Shown piece after piece: positions 33,819 to 44,734 of a DNA stretch of 64,000 bases; positions within the stretch are counted from its first letter, which is position 1, and each line of letters begins with the position of its first letter. The notes beneath the pieces are model-generated. The model was not told the DNA's origin. It ran no database searches and worked only from the letters and a program-made list of their open reading frames with translations. The position numbers and the translations under genes are program-made. The stretch is from Podarcis raffonei (Eukaryota > Chordata > Lepidosauria > Squamata > Lacertidae): NCBI RefSeq assembly GCF_027172205.1, contig NC_070614.1, forward strand, positions 35,330,001 to 35,394,000. The letters run 5' to 3'.

Positions 33819-33937
33819 CAAGGGTGTAGCGGGGGGGTGGGCAGGGGGAAGCTGTCCCCCATCAAGTAAATAAATAGAAATACTTAACCAACAGCTTAGT
33901 TCTACTCCCCCTAACATAAATCCTGGCTATGCCCATG
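33819..33937. mobile_element. Short hAT-like MITE with 8-bp duplication
   Basis: The ends caagggtgtagc and ggctatgcccatg are imperfect inverted repeats. The flanks are atttaaag (33811-33818) and attgaaag (33938-33945), an 8-bp duplication with one mismatch. Confidence 0.6.
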
Positions 33938-34299
33938 ATTGAAAGGAATTTCGAGGATACCCTGCAAATATGTCTCCTCCTGTCCCTTTCACGGTTCAGT
34001 AAAAAGTATATTCAGTGAATAGTTTCAAAACAGAAGGGACAAGGCTCAATTTCGCGTGGGGTACCAAACCCTTGAAAGGTATGAAAGTCAGGAGGTCCGG
34101 GATCTTGCCCTTTCTCAAATAAGACTAGAAAGGCGCTCTGCACATATCTCAGAAGAACTCTCAACAGAGCCGATTCCAAACACCCGGTTCGAGCGCGACC
34201 CCTAGTGGACATTTGTGTCCAATGCAACCCTCAGCGTCCCGTCATTCCCCGGCTTCCCTGTGCTGTCAATCAAGAGGACCGACCTGCTCCTCCCCAACG

Positions 34300-34490
34300 T
34301 GGCCGGCCTTTGCTCCGGCTCGCCCGCGCGGGCGAAGCCCAAGTGAGGGCGGAAGTGGCGTCGTCGCGGGCAGGTGCGGGCGAGCGGGCGCTAGAGTGAG
34401 GGCGGAAGTGGCGTCAATGGCCGGGGTAGGGGGGAAGAGGAAGAAAAGGGCTGGTGCATTTGGCGTGCGGGGTGCCGGAGGGACGGGAGG
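34300..34490 (+). promoter_or_regulatory. GC-rich promoter of the PITP gene with a duplicated ETS-like block
   Basis: A strongly CpG-rich stretch lies directly upstream of the PITP start codon. The 21-mer agtgagggcggaagtggcgtc occurs exactly twice, at 34342-34362 and 34395-34415. Each copy holds GCGGAAGTG, an ETS/GABP-type core, followed by a ggcgtc half-site. There is no TATA box. Confidence 0.6.
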
Positions 34491-34500
34491 ATGGTGCTGA
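34417..34500 (+). CDS. Upstream ORF overlapping the PITP start codon
   Basis: An ATG in good context (gtcaatgg) opens a 27-codon frame (MAGVGGKRKKRAGAFGVRGA, then GGTGGWC). It ends at a TGA that lies 3' of the PITP ATG, in another frame. If transcription starts upstream of it, it would reduce translation of the main frame. The transcription start is unknown, and conservation is needed to call it functional. Confidence 0.3.
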   Translation: MAGVGGKRKKRAGAFGVRGAGGTGGWC

Positions 34501-37500
34501 TCAAAGAGTTGTGAGTACTGGGAGGGGTGTGGGGGGCGCCAGCGTCGGTGGTGCAGGGCATGGGAAGGGTTAACTAGGCAGTGGGGAGGGGGCTTTCCTA
34601 AAAATGGGTGGGCGATAAACAAGGGACCCGTCTACATATGGCTGCCCCTTTCTACGGCTCTTCCTTCTGTATTTTGCTGGGGGTTTTTAGAGCGCCTAAT
34701 AATGTGCGCTGGGTGAGAGCTGATATTTTGGATGAATGGGGCCTTTTGTTTCTGCAGTGTAACGGGCGGCGCTTTCTCATATGCCTCTGAAAAGCAGAAG
34801 TGGGGGGTCGCCTTGGCCCATTCGGTTTACCCTGCGAGGAGGTTTTTCGCACACCCAGTCCTGCAATCTATCTGGGGTCCCTGACCCTGCATGTTTTCCC
34901 GACAGGAGGCGGCCTGGCTGCCTCCACACTTGGCTTGCTTTATAGTTTATACCGTTATTCTCCATTTCGATGTATTTTTTCCCCCTCTTCCCCACCCTCC
35001 ACCCATGTTTTTTCACCAAAGCTCAATGGAATAATCAGTGAGGGAGGAGAACAAATAAGAAGTGCCATCCTCAGATCCCTGAATCCGTCATAATTTTTGT
35101 GCTCTGCTCAGCTCACTTTCTTTAAACTAAGGCCTGTTGATTTCCAGGAACTTATTTCGGAAGGAACACGAAATGTTTGCAGTTTCAGAGTGTTACCGCA
35201 AATCACGCTGAGCACTGTTTCAGGGGAAGTTGGCAGCAGCAGCAGATTTATCTTTGTTAAAGCTGGCTGAGGCATGCGCTGGAGGAGAATTGTAGGAGAA
35301 AAGACCTTAGGGGTGGGGAGATGGCACTCCAGCTTATTTCATCTGGCACATACAATAACATTGCCTCAAGGGGTGCAGCACACTTCCAGGGAGAAAGCCC
35401 TTTTTAATTCAGTAAGGCTTACTTCTGTATAGGCCTGTTTAGGATTGCACTGTGAGTTTAGGAAGGTTCTCCGTGCATATTGGTGTGCTCTTCCTCAGGG
35501 CAAAGGAGACAATCTGCTTTGTGTTTCGATTTCAGCGAAACTTCTGCAACACCTTTAAAGCACATCTCCCCCTCCTCCCTGGGATTCTGGGCACTGTAGT
35601 TTACCACTCAGAGTTGCAATTCCCAACAGCTCTCAATGGACTACCGTTCCCATAGTTTTTTGAAGGGAACATGTGTTTCTAATGGTACTTTAAAGGTATA
35701 CCATGTACACGGCCTTCAAGTTTTGAGATACCAGGGTCCTGCATATGTATGTTATTGCAATGTGCTATATATGTGCTCACCTTAGCAGACTGTTTGGAAA
35801 TTGCAGCGAGTGTTCAGTGCAGCTGACAAACTGATAATAGGCACCAGACAACAAGTACCTATTACTCTCATTTGCCCCAGCTTCAGTGGCTCCCAATGGG
35901 TTCCTGAGACCAATTCTGATTTTAGCCTAGAAAGCTTCTCACAGTTCAGGACCCCAATACCTAACAGAATGCCTCTGCCAACACATGCCCTGTGGTTGTC
36001 ATCAGAGGCTTTCTTCTTCCTCCAAGAAAGGTCCTGTGATTGGCAACAAGGGAAAGAACATTTTGGCTTCTCTCTCCTCCCACCCCATCTATGGATTGGT
36101 CTCCCCGGTGAGGCCCACCTGGTGTCAAGTTTAATACCTTTTGGCACCGGGTAAGGTCTTCCTCTACTTCCAGGCCTCTGGTGGTATTCGATAAGCTTGC
36201 TTCTTAATTCAGTGTTACTGTTTTAAAGCTGCATTTTACGTTGTGGCTTGTTCTTTGGTATTTCTAAATTTTTGTACACTTTGATATATCATATTGTAAG
36301 TTGTTTTAAGACTAGTTTTAGTGGCAGTTTTCTAGAAACTTGATAATGATAGTTCAGATGCAACAGTAGTGCTTTACTTAGTGGTCTTTGTTGAACGGTC
36401 TGTTAAATACATTCCAGGGTGAATAAAGTGTGTATGTGCTTTTGATCTGGTGCGTGTGGCAGTGGAGTGTGAGGGCTTGGGCACTGGAGGATTCCCTCTC
36501 TAACTCTTGTTTCTCTTTCCTCTCCCTCCCCCCCCCCATGCTGCTTTTATCTCCATCCTCCAAAACCAGCCGGGTTGTGCTGCCTTGCTCCGTAGAGGAG
36601 GTAAGTTCCATTTACATGCAGTGGTATTAGGAAGTGTGCAACTTTGCTGACCCCCTAGTTAATCAATGGGGGGGGGAGGGATAATGGGTTGGCATAAATC
36701 AGCAGAAAGTTTAGGGTGCTTTTCTTCCTGTTTTTCATAGGTGGGGCCAGAACCAAAAACCAAAAGGGCATTGCCCTTTTCTCTCTCTCTTTCTGGCTCC
36801 CTGTTCTCTCCCTCTCCACCCAGCAGAAGTTGGGGCAGGCAGGCCTCGCCAAGTGACTCCTATGGCCTTCCTCGTCCCCAAGACCTGTGCCTTATTTGAA
36901 GGCCAATGGGGCAGGAGTATTTCCCCTTCTCTCTTTCCCAGTGCTTGGAATGAGCTTAGCAGACTTCATCAGATTAGTTCAAAAGTCTCTAAACTACATC
37001 TGAAAGTAGTTTCCAGAATTGCCAAGTGATCAAAACTTGAATTACATTTGTTTCAGTTTAGAACTTTGAACGATTTCTAGTTTTATCCTCAAGTTCGTTC
37101 TCTCATCTGTGCTTTTCACTCTATAGACTCTCATCTTAAGTTTATTTTATACTTTTATTTTATACTTCAGCACAGGAGCATTTTGAATACTGAAAAAAAT
37201 TCTTGAGGATCATTTGGATCAACTTGGAACTGTGACCTGAAGGCAACTACTTTGTTTTGTAAAGGGACAAATTTGAACTGGGACGAGTTCCTTTTGGGAC
37301 ATGTTGAACTTGAATCTCCTGTTTAAAATGCCCATTTCCAACCTCTGCTCTTTTCCTCTTCAGTATCAGGTGGGGCAGTTATTCTCTGTTGCAGAAGCCA
37401 GCAAGAACAACACTGGCGGCGGCGAAGGGATTGAGGTGCTAAAAAATGAACCTTACGAGCGTGAAGGGGAACGGGGGCAGTTCACCCACAAGATCTACCA

Positions 37501-40500
37501 CCTCCAGAGGTAAGATCCTTCCTGGGCTCGGGCATCCAAAGGCATGGGCTTCCTCTGATGCCCTGTTTTTCTCTCTCTTGCAGCAAAGTACCTGGATTCA
37601 TTAAGATGTTCGCCCCTGAGGGGTCCCTAGTTGTTCATGAGAGAGCCTGGAATGCCTATCCCTATTGTCGAACGGGTGAGCCAGGGAGAGGGATGGGAGA
37701 AGGGGCTATGTCTGTAACTGGGACTCCCTAGGTCAGGGTTTCCCAAACTTGGGTCTCCAGCTGTTTTTGGACTACAACCAATGGTCATACTAGCTTGGGG
37801 TGATGAGAGTTGTAGTCCAAAAACAGCTGGAGACCCAAGTTTGCAAAACCCCGTCCTACCTAGATGCTTTGTTAGGGGAACAAATTTGTCTGGAGTGTTC
37901 TCATTTTTTTCAAACTCTCTATCTTGAACGATCCTTTTGAATAATGGCTGAGTGGCAAAAATCCAGGGTTTGTTTGGCAGAGATTCTGGAAGTACTGTAC
38001 ACTCCATTCATCACTCCTCTGCTTAAGCTGAGAATATAACCTAGAAATGCACCCAGCAGACTCCTACAGCAAGCAGCCTATTGGGAAACTCTTTTCATAC
38101 ATTACTGCTCTTCTCATTGACACAGCCCAGAGGAACCTCAAGTTTCCACAGAACTGAGTTTGAATAAACATTCATTTTGAGCAAGTGCTGGGGAAGTTTT
38201 CATAGGCGAAGGGCCACATTCTCATTTGGGCAACTTCCTTTGGACGGTGTTGGGTGTGTCCTGTGGCAAAAGTGGGAGAACCAACAAATGCAAATTTTAC
38301 ATTTGTACAGTTGGTTTCTACACAAACTCGCACGCCCTGTCCAGTCCAGCAGGAAATATTATCAGAGTTCAGGGACAGTCAAAACTGGTGTGGGAAACCT
38401 TTGGCCCTCTAGATATTGCTAAACTACAATTCCCATCTTCCCTGGTTTTGGCCATGTTTGCCGGGGCTGATGGGAGTTGCAGTTCAGCAACAACTGGAGG
38501 ACCATAGCTTCTCCACACTTTGTCTAACCTGCTGGATATATTGGGCTAAAACTGTCCTGTGTGATTTGGGTTACATAAATGGCAACTGTGGCTAGAGAAG
38601 ACTTATATCAAGCTGATTAGGGAAGGTTTTTCGTTTCATTATCCTGCACTAACATGTTCTGTCTTTCTCTTCTTTCTTGTGGTCCCGTCTGCTGCAGTTA
38701 TTACGGTAAGTGACTTGGGGAAGGGACATCTGTGGGTGGGCAGGCAGTGCTTCTCAGTGAACCCCAACTCCCTCAGATTCTCTGGGTACATCTGTGTCCT
38801 CGCCTATCTCCAGTAAGCTATGGCACACCTCCTACCCCATGAAGTCCACTTCTCATGAGTCACACACCCACATCCCAGAATGTCGCAGAGCATTCTGGGT
38901 AATATGTCTGCTCAAGCCATGTGTGGCTTTAGATCTGCGTGTGCTCTTGTTACCACAAAGTATTCTGGGTAACCATTCTTCTTTCCTCCCCACCTTTTCC
39001 TTTTTGGACAGAATGAATATATGAAGGATGATTTCTTCATCAAAATTGAAACCTGGCACAAACCAGATTTAGGTGACCAAGACAATGTAAGTGATGGGAA
39101 TGAAACACCACGTTTTATCCACAGAACAGGGTGCCCAAATCCTGCTGAATTGTACTCTCTGTTAATAGAAAGACCATGGGCACAGATGCACTGTTTTATT
39201 ATTAAGGGTGGGGAAATAGTATTTGATTAACCAGCATTTTTTCTTTCTGCACAAAGAAAATACTTTGTATCCGGAATAGTTGTTGTTGTTGTTTATGTCA
39301 CTTATGAGTTGCTTCCTGTGAGGCATCTTGAAGTGATTTACAATACAATGGCGTATATAAAATAGTTGCATATGTAAAAACAACTGAATACAAAACAAAC
39401 ACAAAAAATTAAACATAAAAATGCCTTTAAAATAACACCACACAGAGGAAATCAGTTCAGATCCAGGAAAGATACCAGCTGGGATAAATAATTTAGACTT
39501 TGTTAAGGTTCCATTGCATATATAATAAGAAATAAAGCACTTATTCTTGCAAAGATCTTGAAAGTACTTTAGAGGAAACTGTATGGAAGAGAAACATGCT
39601 TTATAATTAACTATTGGATGCAGTTTGGGGTTACAGAGGTCTTTTTCTCTTCTAAATGACTGAAATATTTGGCAGTATTGAGGGATGCAGTCTTAAGGTA
39701 TTAAACTTTCTGTGATTTTTATTGAAGCAAATCTGGGTTATGTATGTTGTTATTATTTAATTTCTATACAGTCATGAGAAAATTGAATTCTGTGGTTTTA
39801 CATATGAAAACATAACAATCATCTGTTTTTAGCAGGTCTTAAAATTAGGTAAATACAACCTCAGGTGAAGAACAACACATGACATATTATTCTGCGTCAT
39901 GATTTATTTAGCAAAAATAAAGCCATAATGGAGAAGCCATGTGTGCAAAACTAAGTACACCTTATGATTCAATAGCTTTTAGAACCACATCTAGCAGCAA
40001 TAGCTTGAAGTAATCATTTTCTGTATGACTATATCAATCTCTCACATCATTGTGGAGGAGTTTTGGCCAACTCTACTTTACAATTTTGCTTCAGTTCTTT
40101 GAGGCTTGCTGGCATTTGTTTATGCGCAGCTCTCTTAAGGTCCCACCCAAATCTTGTGTGTTTTGATGTAAAATACATTATTATTATTAAATTGAACACA
40201 TTGATTGCCTAACACTCGTTGTCTTTAGGCCAGTACAAAGCATATATCATAAAACGGAAGCATATTAAAAAGTCAACAAAGCCCAATCAAACTTTCAGTG
40301 CTGGCGACTCCCATTTTTGTTTCGGGTGAGGACATAAAAACTCTTCTCTGTACAGGTCCACAGCCTCGATGCGGAAACTTGGAAAGATGTTGAGGTGGTC
40401 CATATAGATGTCGCTGATCGGACGCAAGTATCAGATGACGTAAGAGGCAACCTTGCTTTTTGTTTGGCAGTTGGAAGAGTGTTTGGCAAAGGTTAACATG

Positions 40501-43500
40501 ACACAGAAGGCAGGGGAATTCTGGGAGGGAAAGCGCCCTTCCAGCCGACTGCTTTTGATAGGAAAGAAGGATCCCTTTGTGGCTCTAGAGTGTGAAAGCC
40601 GTGAGCACAAAGGGAATCTTTTTGGTTATTGTAGCATCTGCAAACACCCTGCTTGGAACCATTTGTTCTTTCGAATTGCTCTAGATTGGGAGAGCTCAGG
40701 AGAACAGTACCCCAGCAATTCTAGGCTACAGCTATCCTGCCCACCACTACCTGGCCTGAGGGGCCTTCATTTCCACACACAACTCGCTCCTCTTCCTTCT
40801 CCCTCCTTTATTCCTCCAACATTGACAGAGAAAGGAAGTTTGCTTATATCTGGCCAGGCTCCACATTGTGATTTCATTTGTTCCTGCTGGCCCATAGCCT
40901 ACAGAAGGGATGAAAGGAGATCTCCTACTCTGAGTGAGGAGAGGCCCCTGAGAGGAGAGCTTGTCTCTGAGCATATGCTGAGCACTTTCTCTTCGCCTCC
41001 AAGTGACTAGTCTATTCTCTCTAAGGATGTACCTTCACCTTAGAGTGAAGGTAACAGTAGTGATGGCAACGGCTGGTACAACTAAAACCACATTGTGGCT
41101 CAACTTTTTGCACTGCTCGTAGTATCCAAAATAGTACCCTTTTGCTTTCAGGGCTGGCTCTTGGTTTTGAGATGCTATCAGGCCCTGTTTTTGTGTCAGG
41201 GGGGATCTGCCCTTTCTGACTGCTTATCTACCTGCTGAACAAAGATCTTCATGGCATTTATCCAGCTCTGTCCCCCTGTATCTCATACTGCTGACATTCT
41301 CATCTCTGCTCTCTTATCTTTCAGGACTACAAGCCAGATGAAGACCCGGCTCTTTTCAAATCACTGAAGACGGGCAGAGGGCCTCTTGGTCCTGACTGGA
41401 AGGTACGTCCAGTCCCCTGTCTTGTAATTTGTTTCAAGACGCCTTATGGGATGCAATTCATAAATGAAATAATAGATAAACGGATGATAGCAAAACTTGC
41501 GAACCAGCCTGTAAGTGTGTCCTGCTCCCTCCCATCCATACATCTCGGGCCTCTTCGTTGTTTTGAAGACAGGCTTTGGCGGTGGTAGTGGGACCCCAGG
41601 GGTCTGCAGGTTTCATCTTAGCAAAGCAAAATGTGCGCTTGCTGTGGCACCAGACCCAAAAGATGGAGCCTTCTCTGTGACCTTTTAGTCATGGCAGGAA
41701 GAGAGAAAGCAAGTGTTGCAGTGGTCACTGGGTGCACAAACTGGCTGTAGGATTTTTTGGAGCGAGGCTGGGTCTTATCAAAACTGGAAGGTGCTGCACC
41801 CAGCACCTTCTATAAATGCTGCCAGGGCTGGGGCTGTGAGAGACATAAACAGCAGTCACTCTATGCCCTTACCCATGTGGAATTAACACCCATCTGCTTC
41901 TACAGCATGAAGAATCAGCTGCAGAATGGCATTTGTAGGAACTCTGGAGAACAAGGGGAGGGAGGAAACTTACAATAATCAGGGCAAAGGTGTCTGTATC
42001 GCTATCTGTTCTGTTGTGTTTTAAATATATTGCAAGCCACCTTGAGAACTTTGGTTAGTAGGCATAGTGTAAATACTTCTAAATGAAAAATAAAAAAGGG
42101 GTAAACCTCTTTCTCATCCCCGCAAATCCCCCTCAGATGTTTCATCTATAAGAGAAATCTCCACAAGTTTGCTTTGAACCTTCAGCGGCAACTCCAGGCC
42201 TAATCTTCCTGGCTTCTTCCTTTCTCCCCCTTCCCCTTTTCCCCTATCTCCCGTCCATTAGCGGGAACTAGCCAACAATGAAGATTGCCCCCACATGTGT
42301 GCCTACAAACTTGTGAGTGTGAAGTTCCGCTGGTGGGGTCTTCAGGGCCGAGTGGAAAAATTTATCCAAAAGGTAAGAACAGGCCGAGGCTGCTGGCTCT
42401 GATCTGCGTTGGAGCTTGCTTGGATAGTAACAGATGGCAGAGCAATATTAGCAAATGGGATTTGAGACTTTCTCTAGTGTTGTTGAGGGTTTTTTAGGGG
42501 CGGGAAGAGGTGGGGGTAAAAAAACCCATCTTGAGCTTGCTCTGCAGAATGCAACCCAGGGACTTTCCCCCTCAAAGAGAGCGTGTAGACTATTATCCCC
42601 ACTTCAAGGTCTCTTGTATTCTTGTCATCCTGTTTTCTGGAAGCCTTTCTTCTCTTCCTACAGCAAGAAAGACGCCTCTTTACCAACTTCCATAGGCAGC
42701 TATTTTGCTGGTTGGACAAGTGGGTGGATTTAACCATGGCTGACATTCGACGGATGGAGGAAGAGACACAGAGAGAGCTTGATGAGGTATTTTGGGGCAG
42801 AGAAGCAGGTTTGCGGGTGCCAGGGGCACTCGGTTTGGGCTGTGAGAGTTTCCCTTACTTTTGTGCTTGAACTCTTGTGGGTTGAAGGCCAGAAGTACAG
42901 TGGTACCTCGGGTTACATACACTTCAGGTTACAGATGCTTCAGGTTACAGACTCCCCTAACCCAGAAATAGTACCTCGGGTTAAGTACTTTGCTTCAGGA
43001 TGAGAACAGAAATTGCGCGGCAGCAGCGTGAGGCCCCATTAGCTAAAGTGGTGCCTCAGGTTAAGAACAGTTTCAGGTTAAGAACGGACCTCCGGAACGA
43101 ATTAAGTACGTTACCAGAGGTACCACTGTACAACTTTCCCTGTCACTGGGTCTGAAAGGATGGCTGTGCCCATATAAGCCTGATCTCTGAGATCATTTAC
43201 GGGTGGCCTGCTTCAGATGCCATTGCTGTCGGAGAGTAAGGCGGATGGGGTCAAGCAGCTAGGCCTTTTCTTTTCATGGCTTCCTTATTGTGAAACTCCC
43301 TTCCCAAAAAGGCCTTCCATGGCCAGCTCAGTTCCCACTTGTAGAAGCTTAGTTAAAACCCTTTCCTGTTTGTTTTCCCGTGGCTAGTCTTGAGGCTTTG
43401 TTGATTTGGGTGAGCTGAGTTGCTACGCAGATCTGCCAGGCAGGATTTTAAAAAAAATCGCTGCCACTGTTCCATTGAGTGATGATCGGTACTGCTGTTT

Positions 43501-44734
43501 TATATTTGCTGCCCCTATGACACACTTGTTGTTGTAGGTGCAGATCCCCAGACAAGAGGAGAAGTTTCCAGCTAGAGCCATAGGTTTTATTTAGTCGATG
43601 TGGTTTTGATCCACTAATATAGAAGCGGAAAACCCTGATTCGAATCCTGAAACGTGAAAATTGCCAATTTCGGACCCCATCTTGGGAGAGGCAATCCCTC
43701 TTCAGTCTCTCACAGAAGGGGTCTCCACTTCCAAGACATATGCCATCTAAAACTTATAGATATCTATGCACCCTATACATATGCCATCTAAAATCGGGTA
43801 TACTTTTTTCCCTTCTTCAAAAGCGTTTAGTCATATGCAGGTTTATGTAGATTCAGTTGTTTTAAAACTCAGTTGATCTGCTTAAAGGTGAGAGAAGCTT
43901 TGGCCCTTCATATGTTCCTGAACTACAACTCCCATCAGCTCCTGCAAGCATCACCAGTGGTGAGGAATGATGGGAGTTGTAGTTCAGCAGCAAATGGAGC
44001 ACCAAAAGTTCCCCACAGAGGCACGAAGATTTCCACAATTGGGTGACAGTCCTATATGATATTAATGTGGAAGAAGATATTTTGATAGGCATGGGTTTTT
44101 TCCACTGCTGTAAGAGATGCACTGCAAAAATCCCCTCTTTTTAAAATATTTAACTGTTAATGTGCTTACCATTGTTTCCTCAATTTGTAGTTTTTTAATG
44201 TCTGTAAATGTATAGTTACATAAATATGTTATGCTTCTGTAAACATATTTTATATATTTGTAAATATATACCTTTCTAGTTTTTGATGATTAAAACCTTT
44301 TCCTATACAACTTTTACAAAATATATAGGAGTCCTGCCCTTATTTGAATCTGTTCCTCCTTAAAAGAAAAGGGAGGGAAAACTGGTGCATTCAAGTGTTT
44401 TGTTTATAGATAGATCCCATTTTGCACTTTGGGATTAAATGTGGTTCCTGTCTTGCCCAGAGAGTATTAAATATGCTTTGAACCCTCAAACCCTATAATG
44501 TTTGGTAATATGCTGATGCATTTAAATACAATTGTAATTGATTATTGATTTTTTTAAAAAAACTTTTTAAATTTTTTTGGCAAATCTTTCTGGCAAGGCC
44601 ATGTGGAAGTAAACAGAGCCAGTACTACCACCACCATGTAAGACTTGGAAGTTACCCAGCTGCTGAAGGATCTTGTTTTGTTGCAGATACGCCAGAAGGG
44701 CACTGTGAGAGGAATGACTGCAGGGGACGAATGA
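34491..44734 (+). CDS. Class I phosphatidylinositol transfer protein (PITPNA/PITPNB-like), 11 coding exons
   Basis: A START-like soluble protein that exchanges PI and phosphatidylcholine between membranes and supports phosphoinositide synthesis. Coding exons: 34491-34510, 36570-36600, 37364-37509, 37584-37675, 38698-38705, 39012-39086, 40356-40439, 41325-41402, 42262-42372, 42664-42786, 44687-44734. The frame closes at 271 aa, the family length. Landmarks: MVLIKEFRVVLP, the lipid-head contact segment [27 protein letters not shown] with the conserved Cys, [13 protein letters not shown] with the serine of the regulatory loop, the membrane-docking pair in RWWGLQ, and [19 protein letters not shown]. 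The N-terminal half recalls PITPNB, while [17 protein letters not shown] is intermediate. It may be a third paralogue rather than either one, so no symbol is given. Exon 5 is only 8 nt. Confidence 0.93.
35546..35700. repeat. Hairpin MITE of the gggaactgtagttt type
   Basis: The arms ctttaaagcacatctccc ... gggcactgtagtttacc and ggactaccgttcccat ... tactttaaaggt are inverted copies. It lies in intron 1 of the PITP gene and has relatives near 13.7 and 58.8 kb. Confidence 0.55.
35825..36335 (+). mobile_element. Old L2/CR1-type LINE 3' region
   Basis: Phrases such as gcttcagtggctcccaatggg, cacagttcaggaccccaatacc, aatacctaacagaatgcctc and a tail with gtaagttgttttaagac match the end of an L2-like ORF and its 3' UTR. 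Decayed, in intron 1 of the PITP gene. Confidence 0.5.
37734..37853. mobile_element. hAT-like palindromic MITE
   Basis: The arms cagggtttcccaaacttggg / cccaagtttgcaaaaccccg and ccagctgtttttggac / gtccaaaaacagctgg form a near-perfect hairpin. It lies between PITP exons 4 and 5, and is the same subfamily as 2001-2137. Confidence 0.7.
38391..38520. mobile_element. hAT-like palindromic MITE (diverged)
   Basis: It reads ggtgtgggaaacctttggccc ... gctaaactacaattccc / gggagttgcagttcagc ... tagcttctccacact. It lies in the same PITP intron as the hairpin at 37734-37853, upstream of the microexon. Confidence 0.6.
38698..38705 (+). CDS. 8-nt microexon of the PITP gene
   Basis: Eight bases (ttattacg) lie between a gctgcag acceptor and a strong gtaagtg donor. 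They join phase 1 to phase 0 and supply the V-I-T of YCRTVITNEYM, which is nearly invariant in class I PITPs. Skipping it would break the frame, so it must be constitutive. The reading depends on family conservation and on both flanking exons being in phase. Confidence 0.85.
39255..39435 (-). mobile_element. CR1/L2-like LINE 3' end
   Basis: It starts with a (GTT)n run and continues tgaggcatcttgaagtgatttacaat ... aaacacaaaaaattaaac, the complement of a common reptile LINE tail. It lies in the PITP intron between exons 6 and 7. Confidence 0.45.
39769..40147. mobile_element. Tc1-like DNA transposon fragment
   Basis: It begins after a TA with cagtcatgagaaaattgaat and continues gtggttttacatatgaaaac, acaacacatgacatatta, aagccataatggagaagcca and gcaaaactaagtacacctta. 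I recognise this as the terminal part of a widespread Tc1-type element found in amphibians, fish and some reptiles. Only one end is present, and the transposase body is missing. It lies in the PITP intron between exons 6 and 7. Confidence 0.7.
41995..42105 (+). mobile_element. L2/CR1-like LINE 3' tip
   Basis: The sequence gtgttttaaatatattgcaagccaccttgagaactttggttag followed by gtgtaaatacttctaaatg and an A-rich end is the standard tail of this LINE group. In a PITP intron. Confidence 0.5.
42898..43128. mobile_element. pogo/Tigger-like MITE, copy 1
   Basis: A 231-bp element with termini cagtggtacctcgggtta and accagaggtaccactg, flanked by TA on both sides (42896-42897, 43129-43130). Its halves are also partly self-complementary (aggttaagaacggac). 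Two sister copies occur at 50.9 and 56.7 kb. In the last PITP intron. Confidence 0.85.
43235..43415 (+). mobile_element. CR1/L2-like LINE tail
   Basis: The phrases ggcttccttattgtgaaactcccttccc, aggccttccatggccagctc and agcttagttaaaaccctttcctg match the LINE tail near 51.7 kb. In the last PITP intron. Confidence 0.5.
43885..44020. mobile_element. hAT-like palindromic MITE
   Basis: The arms ctttggcccttcatatgttcctgaactacaactcccatca and gatgggagttgtagttcagcagcaaatgg are inverted copies. In the last PITP intron. Confidence 0.65.
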
